The translations under genes and the position numbers were made by a program. Shown one piece after another: positions 44,189-55,180 of a DNA stretch of 64,000 nucleotides. Each line of letters opens with the position of its first letter. Position 1 is the first letter of the stretch. The notes below the pieces were generated by a model. The model was not told the DNA's origin. It made no database searches and saw nothing but the letters and a program-made list of their open reading frames with translations. Source of the DNA: Gambelia wislizenii (taxonomy: Eukaryota > Chordata > Lepidosauria > Squamata > Crotaphytidae); assembly GCA_030847615.1 (NCBI GenBank), contig JAUMIR010000001.1, positions 383,576,687 to 383,640,686 of the forward strand, read 5' to 3'.

Positions 44189-44190
44189 TC
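43836..44190 (-). repeat. 174-bp tandem units at the L2 5' end
   Basis: Two units (43836-44009 and 44010-44179) starting 'ggtaggtgttc', with a third start at 44180-44190. They share 'gtgacttttaaggc', 'cagctgcccttaccccggtg' and a GGCT run. They sit at the 5' end of the LINE in its own orientation, so they may be promoter monomers; that function is inference. Confidence 0.82.
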
Positions 44191-44438
44191 TCCATTTGTT
44201 CTCCCTCCGTCCTGTTTGCATTTTACTTTGCTATTTTCCGCTATATTTTTTTTTTACTAACTAAGAACTTGCGTTAGTAAAAAAAAATAGCAGAAGGAAA
44301 ATGAGAAGCAGGAAGGAGGGAGAACAAATGGAGATCGGGAAAAGGATGGGGGTGAGCGAAGAGAGCGCTGGCAGCAGAACAGCCCTGTTTTTCTCCCAAT
44401 CTCCGCAGGGGTTATTCCCACCCCCCGTCTGAAAATCT

Positions 44439-44988
44439 TAGTGTGTAAACATTTTACTTGTTCTCATTTGATGAGTGAACAGTCAGATGTAGTAATATTA
44501 ATGTTATAAAATAAATTTTTAAAAAGGTATCTTCTCTTTCCTCAAACAGAAATACAGTTGAAATAGCTTGTACTTTATATCTGTTATATATTCACATCCT
44601 TGTTGGTTTAATGGTTTAAAATTGGCCAGCTCAACAGGTGTAAAGCTCTGTTCTGGGCTGATTTGTTTTCTACATTGGGAGTGTGTTTTTGAACTTTTCC
44701 TTTGAGCAAATGTGGGATAGAAATATTTGAGATAATAAAGCTATCTCAAAGATACACACTAGCTATTTTTAAAAAATTATGCTAATTAATCCACTGGTAT
44801 AAAACTGGATCTAATCTTGATCATTTTCTTAAGCAGAGTAGCAACTGCAACAGTTATGAAAGCAGATGTGATAAGTTTTTGAGGTTTGTCCATGAATTCG
44901 TGGTGATCTGCTGTCAACATTGTGTCAGTTAAAAAGGGTACTTAGAAACAGAACATAGGAATGCTATGTAGTGGCAGTTTTTAAAATA
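44439..44988. other. unassigned non-coding sequence
   Basis: AT-rich, nothing recognised. Confidence 0.5.
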
Positions 44989-45217
44989 CAGTTGTCCCTT
45001 CACATTCGCTGGGGTTGGGTTCTAGGACCCCCCGTGAATACCCAAATCCGTGAATACTCAAGTCCCATTATATGCAGTGGCATAGCAAAATGATGTCCCT
45101 TATATAAGATGGCAAAATCAAGGTTTGCTATTAGGATTATTAATTTTTTAAGAATATTTTCAAGCCGTGCATACTCAAATCCGTGAATGTCAAATTCATG
45201 AATGTGGAGGGACAATG
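44989..45217 (+). mobile_element. Tigger/pogo-type MITE, copy 2
   Basis: Same family and length as 35157-35385, with 'cagttgtcccttcacattcg' at the start. TA flanks lie at 44987-44988 and 45218-45219. The right end has lost one base relative to copy 1. Confidence 0.92.
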
Positions 45218-45287
45218 TATATTTGCATTAGTAAAAATAATACAGCTTTATTAACTTGGTATAAAGGCCTAAATACTTTGAAGCTTC

Positions 45288-45475
45288 CAGATCCCCTCTG
45301 CTTTTGGCATTAAGCAGGGTCAGGCCTGGTTAGTACTTGGATGGGGGACTGTCAAGGAATGCCAGATGCTATAGACTGTATTTCAGAGAAAGGCAGTAAC
45401 AAATAATGGCTGGGTATTCCTTGCTCAAGAAAACCCTATGAAATTCATGTGGCCACCATAAGTTAATAAGGACAT
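45288..45475 (+). repeat. 5S rRNA-derived SINE
   Basis: 'ttaagcagggtcaggcctgg' and 'ttagtacttggatgggggac' match the 3' half of 5S rRNA, including the internal promoter region. The tail 'aaaccctatgaaattcatgt' and 'ggccaccataagttaa' is like that of the tRNA-derived SINEs. It is a retroposed SINE, not a 5S gene. Confidence 0.88.
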
Positions 45476-45699
45476 ATACTGTATGATCCTATTAACACCC
45501 GACTCAGAATACCCCCTTAATCCAGGTTTTAGAAAACTCAGTTTTTTCTGGAGTTTGCTGGAAATTCCAGAGAAAACTGTTGTGTGAACAATCCATCCAC
45601 ACTGAATTTGGGAGGGGGATAGGGAGGAGAAGAAGGACAAGTGCTGCCTGTGGTGCTGTCATTTCCCCCCTTCTCGGTTCCACTTCTTATTTCAAAGGC

Positions 45700-45970
45700 A
45701 GAGCCCCAGTGATAGTTGTTCTCTGAAGTCAGAACTCCCATCGTGAGGCTAGTCACCCATTCTAGCTCCAGACAGGGTGACTACCGCAGGGGCTTTGCTT
45801 TTCTGGCACACAGTTGCCCCTCTGAGCTAGAGGGAAAAGCAAAGCACCAGCAATAGCTGCTCTCTCTAAAAGCAGAACAGGCCCCTGCCCCACCATCATG
45901 AGTCTAGCCACCCGTTCTGGCTTCAGAGAGGGCGACTACCACTGGGGCTTTGATTTTCCAGTGCACAATC
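45700..45970. repeat. diverged tandem duplication (about 150 bp)
   Basis: The blocks at about 45704-45810 and 45848-45965 share 'agtgatagttgttctct' / 'agcaatagctgctctct', 'gaggctagtcacccattct' / 'gagtctagccacccgttct' and 'ggggctttgcttttctgg' / 'ggggctttgattttccag'. No coding sense. Origin unknown. Confidence 0.65.
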
Positions 45971-46589
45971 ACCTATCATTGCGCAAGCACAAGCACAATC
46001 ACTGGGCCCAAATCTCATTTGGATTTTTATCCCCCTTCCCCCTGTAGTCAAACCAAAGGTGACTTAAAGGCATAAACACACACACATTAACTTAGTATAG
46101 ATTCATTGCTTTGGGGGCTCAAGAAATGAAATTCAAAAAGTATATACTGTTTTATTTAAGAGATTCACACCCACTTAAACTAACATCTCCCACCCACCAC
46201 TGTCAGTTATCACTTTATTTAAAGTCTACTGCATTAGCACCTTGAGCAGTTTGCATACAAATACATATTGGTGAGAGCTTCTGAGCCTGTGAGTGTTTAT
46301 TTTGATCAAAGTGGATAAGAACAATCTAGAATAAAGCAAGGCCTGCAGCTGTTTTTTTCCTCTGGTGTGCTAGCTAGTCAGCCTCAAGGATTAAGCCTAC
46401 ATCATTCCACCACCACCACATACTATTTTGCACAATTATTTAGGGAAATGTTTAAGAGCACTCTATTTACCCAGGTTGTGATCCAGCCTCTCATATTTAC
46501 TCAAATGCATGCAGTCTGTCAGTCTGTGGAAGAAACATAAACATGCATTATCCCTCTCATAGTGCTAACTGAGCATGTGGTACCCAGTG
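45971..46589. other. unassigned non-coding sequence
   Basis: Nothing recognised. Confidence 0.5.
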
Positions 46590-46925
46590 TCTTTTGCACT
46601 GTGCTGGGCCCTGTGTTGTTCACCGTGTTTCTAAATTACTTGGATGAAGGAACAGAAGATTGCTCATCAGATTTACACATCACATTAAACAGAGGATAGC
46701 TAATACCTCAGAAGGCAGAATCAGGATTCCAGATGACCTTAACAGATTGGAGAACTGGACCAGTATTAACAAAATGAATTTCAACTGGAATAAATTGTAA
46801 TTTAGACAGGAAAAGTCAAATGCTCAAGTATGCGATGGGTGACGTCTTGCTTAACAGCAATATGTGTGAAAAAGATCTAAGCATCTTTAAAAACCACAAG
46901 CTAAACAGCAGCTAGCAGTGTCATG
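46590..46925 (+). mobile_element. CR1 LINE fragment, old
   Basis: DNA matches the 14810-15140 part of the other CR1: 'ctgggccctgtgttgttcac', 'aaattacttggatgaagg', 'gatgaccttaacagattgga' and 'aacaaaatgaatttcaac'. It covers the RT DD-box region, but in degraded form with no open frame. Confidence 0.8.
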
Positions 46926-46939
46926 AGACAACCTTGCTT

Positions 46940-47160
46940 CACAGATAGACAACCTCGATCCTCAAGGTTTTGTTTGTTTATAGCTCCCACCAGCAAGGCC
47001 AACAATTGTGAGGGATTATGAAAGTTGTAGTCCAAAAGCATCTAAAGTGCCACAGTTGCCTGCCCATGCTTGAGCAACCCCAGCCAACATAGCCAATGGT
47101 GATACATGATGGGAGTTGTAGTCCAACAACACCTGGAGGGTTGTATAATTCCCACACAAC
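46940..47160. repeat. short palindromic interspersed repeat
   Basis: 'gggagttgtagtccaacaac' and 'atgaaagttgtagtccaaaa', with 'caacatagccaatggtg' between, are typical of a short repeat frequent in reptile genomes (memory). Degraded relatives may lie at 8680, 41880, 51010 and 56220. Confidence 0.5.
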
Positions 47161-48199
47161 CCTTCATCTAAAGAGCAATCCTGAGTAAATTTATTTTAAA
47201 ATAATTCCACCGAGTTCTGTAGAACATATAGTGTGAGCTTTTGTATGTCTACTCAGAAGTAAGCCACTCAGTTCAGTGGGATTTACAGTGGACTAAACTG
47301 GATTTAGAATTGTAGCCTGGAATCGTGACAAATGTGCAAAGGATTGCAGCCTTGGGACCTTCTTAATTCTAGATAAATGTGCATAGGTTTGCAACTAGAT
47401 CTTTTTATTTATTATGTCCTTTCACCATAGGAGAAGCTATTAAAAAAAAAAAACAATTTCTCTGGAGTTTCTGTTAGGAGCAAACTGAAAAATAATCCCA
47501 TCAATTCTTTCAGATTAAAAAAGAACACTTTAAAATAGGATTTGTGTAAAATACATATGCATGTATTTTACATGTTAGTAAATTCATTAATTTCTTATTA
47601 ACGTCAATGATCTAGGTAGGAACAATTGATTTCTCTTAGGCTTTAATTGGGCATGATCAATTGTGATTCACAAGTGGGACAACAAGGTCATTCATCAGCT
47701 GCTTAATGTTGTAATGGGCTATGTCTGCCCTTTCAGCTGAGAAAAGATGGAATGCCCTAAGGGAATGAGATTTAAATCATTGTGCTGCTGACAATTAAAT
47801 GTGTGTACTGCTGTCTGTTACAGCCTCATTATTCTTCATACTGGAATGAAAGCTGCTGAGTTCAGAAGGGCTCTATAATGTGTCATGAGAGTTTGTAATT
47901 TTGTTGTCTCTGCTCTGAGAACTCGAGTCTCCCCAATGCTGATTATGCAACAAAACTATAGGAGAAATGAAAAGCATGTGCACAATGTGTAAAACAACAG
48001 GTGTTAGTAAGAATGAGGATGGAAGGTAGAGCTGGCCTAGTTTTATGGAACTGTCCAGTTTGAACTCTTCATAAGCATATGTGTATATTTTAGGCAGAAC
48101 AATACAGAAGTAGCAATAAAGGATGATTGGAATTCATTATGTGCAGGGTTGAGAATCAGGAAGTAGCTTTAAGAAGTTTGTGTTCTACCTAAATGTGTG
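47161..48199. other. unassigned non-coding sequence
   Basis: AT-rich unique-looking DNA. Nothing recognised. Confidence 0.5.
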
Positions 48200-48925
48200 T
48201 GTGTGTTTTTTCTTCAAGTCACCTGTTGACTTATGGTGGCCCCATGAATTTCATAGGGTTTTCTTCAGCAAAGAATACTCAGGTCTTGTCTATATGGTGG
48301 GGGGGGGATACAAACACGTTCGGAAAGGCCAGTGTTTGCAACGATGTGAACTGCCTACAAGGCCAAAAGACACCCCCCCCACGCAATTCTGCATGACACC
48401 CTAGCCAGCTGGTGGCCATGAGTGATTTACTTGCAATTTTAAATCTGCTGCCACCCATTTTTAAAAAAAAAAAACGGTTTCCCAGGGTGCACACAAGCAA
48501 CGCTTCGTGTTTACAAAGACAGAAAGAATTTAAAAAAGAGTATAAAATCACTGTTTCATTGACTTACCGGACCCTCACTTAGCCAAAAATCCAACATGGC
48601 AGCCGTAGCTGCTTTCCCTCTTTGCTAGCCCTGCCCCCATCCTCATCCAGCCAATCAGATTGCACTGCCTATTCGTATTTGCATGAATGTGAGTTTTCAA
48701 ATGATTGCACATTCACATCATATGGAGCTTTTTAAAAAAATCTGTACGAGACCCCGGGTACAGCACACACAGACTATGCGGCCCCCCTTCCAAATGACAT
48801 GTATTTCTGCGAATGGCCGTTTGAATGGATCACTGACATTTGCAAGCCATTCATATTATTTTGACCATATAGACAGGACCTCAGAGATAGTTTTGCCAGT
48901 TCCTTCCTCTGAAATGTAGGCTACT
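48200..48925 (-). repeat. SINE 3' part, split by a MITE
   Basis: 48215-48281 ('gttgacttatggtggcccca', 'tttcatagggttttcttcag') and 48881-48925 ('agagatagttttgccagttc') are adjacent parts of the tRNA/5S SINE tail on the minus strand. The element at 48282-48880 sits between them. Confidence 0.75.
48282..48880. mobile_element. GG-terminal MITE with TCA target duplication
   Basis: The ends are 'ggtcttgtctatatggtggg' and, reverse complemented, 'ggtcctgtctatatggtc'. TCA flanks at 48279-48281 and 48881-48883 (readable as CTCAG if the element starts one base later). The host SINE reads through correctly when the element is removed, which supports the borders. No coding capacity. Confidence 0.8.
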
Positions 48926-48927
48926 AC

Positions 48928-49030
48928 AGTACCTGACATTACCAAATGAAAATATTGATTTCAGTTAACTTAGCCATGTATTTTCCTGAAAAGTTAACAT
49001 ATTGTGCACATTTATAAATTACATGATGCA
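48928..49030 (+). repeat. interspersed repeat, copy 1
   Basis: 'accaaatgaaaatattgatt' and 'cagttaacttagccatgtat' match the reverse complement of about 52700-52806. Family unknown. Confidence 0.65.
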
Positions 49031-49499
49031 CACATTTCTGTCTTTATGAAGGGCCCATACCTCCCCACTCAATTAGATTTTTATGGTAGCTTGTTTGGTA
49101 TCTATATAAAAGGAAAAGCTTTCCAACCTTTGCATCAAGGACATCCCTTATGACATCTGCCACTCCTAAAAGGGACCTTTCCAACCCTCAAATAAGGGGC
49201 AGCTCTTATAACAAGGGGTACCTGGCAACTCCATTCTGCACGTAGAGAGATGGATCCTAATCACACTAGAGATGTTGAAATAAGCCTGTGGTGGGCAGGC
49301 TCCCTATATAGCAGAGGTGATAGCTCTTTGGAATTTCCCTCTCTGCAACTACAGAGACATGCCCACTTCATTTAACTTCAGTTTGATTTCAGCTGACAGC
49401 AGGCCTTTTTTTGCCAATTTTGCCTCCTCTAGGTAAAGGAGAAGATGTCTGGCAGGCAAGAAGTCTCCTTATTCCAGCAGTTTTTGTTCCTCTCTTTTC
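49031..49499. other. unassigned non-coding sequence
   Basis: Nothing recognised. Confidence 0.5.
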
Positions 49500-49570
49500 C
49501 CCATCCCTTTATTCCACCTATTTATTATTTCATATTCCGCCTTTCTCTCAGCATGGGATTCAAGGCAGCG
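49500..49570 (-). mobile_element. L2-type 3' tail
   Basis: Minus strand reads 'gctgccttgaatcccatgct' and 'gagaaaggcggaatatgaaa', a common L2/SINE 3' end. The following Tigger element inserted into its border. Confidence 0.6.
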
Positions 49571-49572
49571 TA

Positions 49573-49921
49573 CAGGTTGAGTGTCCCTTATTTGAGATCC
49601 TTGGGACCAGAAGTATTTGGGATTTTTATTATTTTTATTTATTTATTTATTTATTTTGGAATATTTGCATATACATAATTAAATATCTTGGAGATGGGAC
49701 TCAAGTCTAAACATGAAATCCATTTATATTTCATATGTACCTTATATACATATCCTGAAGGTCATTTTATACACAATGGCTTTTAATAATTTTGTACATG
49801 AAACAAAGTTTGTGTATATTGAACCATCAGGAATCAAAGGCATCACTATCTCAGCCACCCATGTGAAAAAATTTGGATTTTGGAGTATTTTGGATTTCCG
49901 GATGAGGGATACTCAACACTG
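49573..49921 (+). mobile_element. Tigger-family MITE, MER2-like
   Basis: 349 bp with ends 'caggttgagtgtccctta' and 'ggatactcaacactg', and TA flanks at 49571-49572 and 49922-49923. The internal text ('tggaatatttgcatatacat', 'gatgggactcaagtctaaac', 'gaaacaaagtttgtgtatat', 'ctatctcagccacccatgtg') closely resembles, from memory, the mammalian MER2/Tigger consensus. The 99-codon frame across it is not a gene. Confidence 0.85.
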
Positions 49922-50031
49922 TACAATGTTTTAAAAACACATTTTTTTAAAAAAAAACACCTCTTAGTACAATAGTTAAAGCACAGTTAAACTAAACCTT
50001 TTAAAAATACAAGTTAATAACACAAGTTATA

Positions 50032-50255
50032 GGAGATTTTCAGACAATACTGTTATAGTGTTACTATTCCACTTTATTTGCTATGGCTGCCTCCTCTTGA
50101 ATCCTGGGATTTGCAGTTTAGGGAGGAGCATTTACAACTCTCAGCCAGAGAGATCTTAGGCCTGACTAAACTACAAACCCCAGAATTCCACAGGAGAAAG
50201 CCAGAGCAGTTAAAGTGGAATAGTAACGCTATAACAGTGTAGTCTGAAAATCTCC
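50032..50255. mobile_element. palindromic GG-terminal MITE with ATA target duplication
   Basis: The ends are 'ggagattttcagacaatact' and 'agtctgaaaatctcc'. ATA flanks at 50029-50031 and 50256-50258. The interior is an imperfect palindrome ('tattccactttatttgctat' opposite 'gagcagttaaagtggaatag'). Confidence 0.85.
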
Positions 50256-50258
50256 ATA

Positions 50259-52679
50259 AACAGCATTAAAAAACATTTAAAACATGATAAAACAAAAACA
50301 CTACCCACCCCATTCCATTCCATTAAAAGCTATATTTTATAGGCCTTACGAACCTCTCCCATGGACAGCTGCAACTGGACAAATATCATGCTTCACAAAC
50401 AAGTTAGCATATGGTTTAATGCACACTCTTTATGTCTAAATCAAAGTGCCAGAAATCTTCTAGGATAGTGTAAAAATAAAATGTAGCGCAATCTGTAGCA
50501 GCTGTCTTGCAGTCTAAATAAAACCAGACAAAGTAGGATTGAAAAAGCAGGAAGGAATGGAGAAAAACAAGTTGCCAATAGTTTAAAAAACCATAACCAG
50601 AGTAGCAGAAATAGCACTATGAGAAATTACAAGCAACATTCCTGTGAGAGAGTGCCGAGAATGGCTAGACCATTGTGCATTGGGTGTGGGAAACACAGAA
50701 CCAAATCAATCAAAACTCCTAATTCAAATGGTCTCTTTGATAATGCCTGTGTAACTGGGTATATTCCCATACTCAGTCGTAATCATTACGCCCAAGTAGG
50801 CCAATAGGACAGTAGATGCAGACTTTTCTTGAGTGGCCATACCCCATTCTTGAAGTATACTTCCTGCCTGTTAGGTGTCCTTTGTCTATGTTTGCTCAAA
50901 CTGCAAGGCTGATTTTCCAAAATCCATTGATGGCAATATTTTAATGGCCAAGGGATTGTACTATTCAGTGGTATGAATATCATTGTAACCTATTTCTTTG
51001 CAGCATTTAGTGAATATAAATCATCCCCTCCTCCAGCCAGACATGTTGGACTATAGCACCCATCATCTCCAACCAACATGACAAGATATGATGGGATTGT
51101 GCATGGCTGTGAATGATGATAGAGAAAGCAGATCTGGCAGGCATCAAGGTTGTGGAAGGTTGCTTTAAATTATTTTTAAATTTGATTGTAACTTTGAACA
51201 ATGTAGCGCAATAAAAATAAGTCAGGTTTAACTTTAATAACTTAATGCCAGATTGAGGAAGCATCCTTTTTATTGCAATGCTATACACAAATTGAATTAA
51301 ATCTATTTAACTCAATGAGGCTACTTCTAAGCAAACGTGTCTAGCATTGTGCTGCAATTTGGTTGCTGGATTTCAAGAAATTGGTGTTTTCTCCTTTCTG
51401 TGGGAAAGACTGGTATGCCTTACTTGTAGCAAGAGAAACCAATGGCATTTTGTGCCTTCAAGCTAGAAAAAATATATATAATTGACAGCTACCAGCTTGT
51501 CGTTAGGATTATGAAACAGATCTATGTTTAGCATTGGCCAATTTGCTGGGGTGTTCATGAAGTATCTTGTGAGTCAGCAGAGATATTGCAGCATCTGGAT
51601 CTACTCTAATAACCAAAACAAATGGCAAGCATGCCCCTTTTACTAATTACAAGAGGAGGAACACACTGAGTCTTGTGCACCACACCAGCAAATTGGTCCC
51701 AGTAGTATCTGTTATTTTACTCTGTCATTATAAGCCTCTAGCAAAATCACTATGTTTGAGAAGGGTATGGTATCTGCAAGCTATTAAGGATGCTGTACCC
51801 TTATTTTATAGTTTGGTTCCATGAATAGACTGCTCCAGCAGAAGATCATTTACGGCAGAAACTTTGGAACATAGAATTTTTAAAAGTGCAATTACATTTG
51901 CTTTATGAGCCAGCTGTCTGGGGGAGGGGACAACGATTAGGGTTTTGTGTGTGGGGGGGGTTTGACGTTAACCTTTCAGTTCATCCTATACTACTTGCCC
52001 TTTCAGCACCAAAAGGAACTGAATTTATATTTACAGTGTGTAATCTATTAACATATGCACCGAGCATAATCTCCTAATGTTTGCATATATTTCTAGTTGT
52101 GTGATTTTTTAAAACATTTTTTTAAAGAATCTTGACTCTAATTGTACTAAAGCATAGCATTAAACTCTTCATTTATGTCAGGTCTGACTATCCACTGTAA
52201 TGCAATTTATATTGAGTGCTTGCTTGGTTTGTTTTGTTCAACTGTTCCCTTGTTATGATGTATTGATGTGAAATGCATAAGCCTTTTCCTTCAAATATTT
52301 TAATTTAATATTTCAGTGAACCATGTACCATAGAATATGAGTAGTTTATCTTATGGATCACATGTGCTATAAAAAAGTTACAACTTCTTTCATTCATATA
52401 CATTCTACATTCCAACTGTACTGAAGCCCTAAATCAGGGTTGGGGGACATTTTAAAAGCTACATTGTCTCCCTCTATGAGGGCTGGGTGGTGGTGGGGAG
52501 GCCACATGCTGGTGGTGGGTGAAACCCAAGCCTCATTCTCACCTTGTATGCTAGGGTAGCTAGGTTTTTCTTATTAAAAGGGATGTAACCTGTTAGAGGG
52601 TTGGAATGTGTTTCTTTTATATAAACTAAACAAAATGCCCCCAAACACCATATTTTGGGATGTGAACCCTCCACAAAAA
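50259..52679. other. unassigned non-coding sequence
   Basis: AT-rich. 51010-51090 may be a degraded copy of the short repeat at 46940-47160, and 52430-52500 an old hAT end ('cagggttgggggacatt'). No exon recognised. Confidence 0.45.
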
Positions 52680-52806
52680 CTTTGTACATTGTATACATTG
52701 CAATAATTACATTATACATTGTAATTTATGAATGTGGACAATATGCTAATTTTACAGTAAATACATGGCTAAGTTAACTGAGATCAATACTTTCATTTGG
52801 TGTTTA
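52680..52806 (-). repeat. interspersed repeat, copy 2
   Basis: The reverse complement matches 48928-49030 over about 100 bp, through 'acaccaaatgaaagtattga' and 'ttaacttagccatgtattta'. Family unknown. Confidence 0.65.
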
Positions 52807-54038
52807 GATGGAACACAGACTTGTTAATTACTACTTCCTGATTGTCAAACCATGAATTTTGACTATCCTTTATTGCTCTTTTGAAAACCTGGCAATGCTA
52901 TTGGATGCTCTTGTTCAGGTTGTAAACCATTTATATAGCTTTAGGGCTAACAATGTACATCTGACAGCTGACAGAATATATATTGTTATACAATTCAAGA
53001 TTATTTTATACTGGACACCACTCTTCCTAAACCTGGTCCCCTCCAGGTGTGTTTTCTGGATCCCAAAATCCTCTGCCCATGATGTGAGATGTGATAATGG
53101 GGAGACTCCATTTCCCATTATCTGCCAGCTCAGCAATCAGGTACCAAAGATTAACTAGGGTCTGGAGACAGGTAACACCTTTGGGGTCAGCATCATCACA
53201 GATGTCACAGGTCAGCAGAGACACTGACCAATCAAGACTTGCAGAGTGGCAAACCTTTAAGATGCTTCGAAGAGGAGGTAATAAATACTCCCTCGGGGTC
53301 ACAAGGCAGAGAGATGAACAGAGAGAACAAAAGGGACCCTGGGGGAAGGCTGGTGGAGATGGGCTGGGCATCTCACAGCCTCCCCTGAATTTAATAGACT
53401 GAATTCCATGGTCAGTGAGTAGATCAGGAAATGTATCAGCTAGATTGTGTTAGGGAATTATGCTATTTCCCCACTTGGCTGAACACTTAACTATATCTAT
53501 AACTTCTAAGAATGTTCCTGGGAAGGAAGGGCCTTTCCATGAGAATTATCTGCACATGATGAACTCTGGTTGGAATAAATAAGCTTTTTCTAATCTTTCT
53601 TCAGGTGATGCATAAATGTGCCTTGTTTGCTTGGTCATTTCTCTCCTCTTTGGGACAGAAGGGAGGGTGAGGTAAATCACTGCGAGTGTCAGAAAGTAGA
53701 AAAGGAAACCCCACAGTGTCCCTTTGGACTGTTTGTAAGGAGGTGTAGAATCCAAAGGATGGTGGCAGCTAGATCAAAGGACACACAATTAAGGGGAATT
53801 CCCAGGCAGAGGAACGCCAAAAATCAATCTTACCAAGGCAGCAGAGTCCTCAGAGGCATGTGCGTGAGTGCACACCGAGGCAAAGGCTGTATTACAGCTG
53901 TAGTCCAACACTTCTGAATGCACAAGATTTGGGAACATGCTATACCTCATTTCGTGCTGGTGGTCCTGTTGTGAACATGAAAGAATTTGTGGGGCCATTC
54001 TCATGTGTTTCCATATTTTACAGCCCAAAAGACTTCTA
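52807..54038. other. unassigned non-coding sequence
   Basis: 53040-53600 has an LTR-like flavour (CCAATC at about 53228, AATAAA motifs near 53280 and 53575) but no paired repeat or clear ends. Nothing supported. Confidence 0.4.
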
Positions 54039-54370
54039 GGAGATTTTCACATGGGGAAATTATTCCTCGGAGAGATTGGGACAGAAATGGGGCTGTTATG
54101 GAAGCAGCGCTGCGTTTTGCACGCCCCTTTCCCTCTCCCGATCTTCTGTTGTCCTCCCGATGTGCTCATTCTATTTCTATTTATTAATGACAAACTCTCA
54201 TTAATAAAAAATTGCAGAACCTAGCGGGAGGGAAATGGAACAAGCACAACGTCAGAATGACAGAAGAACAGGAGAGGGAAGGGGGCATGCGAAATGCGGC
54301 GTTGCTTCCAGAACAGGCCCATTTCTGTCCTGATCTCCCCGGGGAATAATTTCCCCATGTGAAAATCTCC
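54039..54370. mobile_element. GG-terminal MITE with CTA target duplication
   Basis: Inverted ends match over about 30 bp: 'ggagattttcacatggggaa' on the left, the same on the right reverse complement. CTA flanks at 54036-54038 and 54371-54373 (CTAG if four bases). The arms continue with 'cagaaatgggcctgtt'-like and 'gcgctgc'-like blocks, then an internal 'tttattaatgacaaactctc' hairpin. It is a relative of the MITE at 42225-44438. Confidence 0.88.
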
Positions 54371-54373
54371 CTA

Positions 54374-55180
54374 GTCTCATAAGAAGCCATCCCATAAGGT
54401 CTGGCAGATTCCATGCTCACAAATGAATAGCAGTATGTTTTACTGAAAAATGAGTTCAAGTCCTGTTTAGTTTCATGAGCCCAAGAATGGCACTCATTAC
54501 TATAGGTGAAGCTATGGCAGGCTGGAACTATTCAGAGGACAATTATTAGAAACCTAAGGCATATGCTTCATTAAATTTGTGGGGAATCATGCACAGACCT
54601 GCAAATCTTATCTTAGCCTGCCGCCTATTCTACTGTCTCCATTTTGTTGAAAAGTAATTAACTTGAGCATCATAGTAGAAGAAATAGTATATTTCCAACT
54701 ACAATGAAATGTTTAAATCTGAAAGAATTATGAGGCTCTGGGAATTAGTGGCACATTATAATGGTGAACTAAAGGGTGACCTGCCCTGGAGGAATATAGA
54801 GAAGTAATAATGTACAAGTCTCATCTGTCAAAGAAGTGTAGCAAGCATTTCTTTTTACCCAAAGGCTATATCCATCCTTGGAATTTTGAAGGGATTAGAA
54901 ATACCTGGTATGATTTATCTACACCATCATTATTCTGAACCTAGATGTTATTTTCCCAGCTGCCTAATTACACAATTATGTTCGGAATCAGTTAGTTGGA
55001 TTAAGCAGCTACTATAATAGGACAGCATATCTTTTTTCAAGAACCTCCTAATAGCTTGTTAAAAATCTAAAAACTTTAAACCTGCATTTTCAAGGGAACA
55101 ACATGTTTAAAAAGCCAAACTTTCAATAATAAAGCACTGTATTACAGAAAGAAACCTGTGATCAATCATGTCAAAAATGT
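54374..55180. other. unassigned non-coding sequence
   Basis: Nothing recognised. Confidence 0.5.

Larger units (their letters stand above)
42225..44438. mobile_element. GG-terminal MITE split by an L2 insertion
   Basis: Left end 42225-42332: 'ggagattttcagacggagaa' followed by 'ctgccagcgctcc'. Right end 44189-44438: the mirrored sequence, ending 'ccccccgtctgaaaatct'. The inverted match extends over about 75-100 bp. Inside, 'ccatttgttctccctcc' and 'ggagggagaacaaatgg' form a further palindrome centred near 44265. The L2 insert at 42333-44188 explains the 2.2-kb size; alone the MITE is about 360 bp, like its relative at 54039-54370. Confidence 0.8.

Noticed and set aside
45288..45385. 5S rRNA gene
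   Set aside because: Only the 3' half is preserved, with changes, and it runs into a SINE tail.
53040..53600. LTR candidate
   Set aside because: CCAAT and AATAAA motifs are present, but there is no ordered TATA-polyA spacing, no paired copy and no target duplication.
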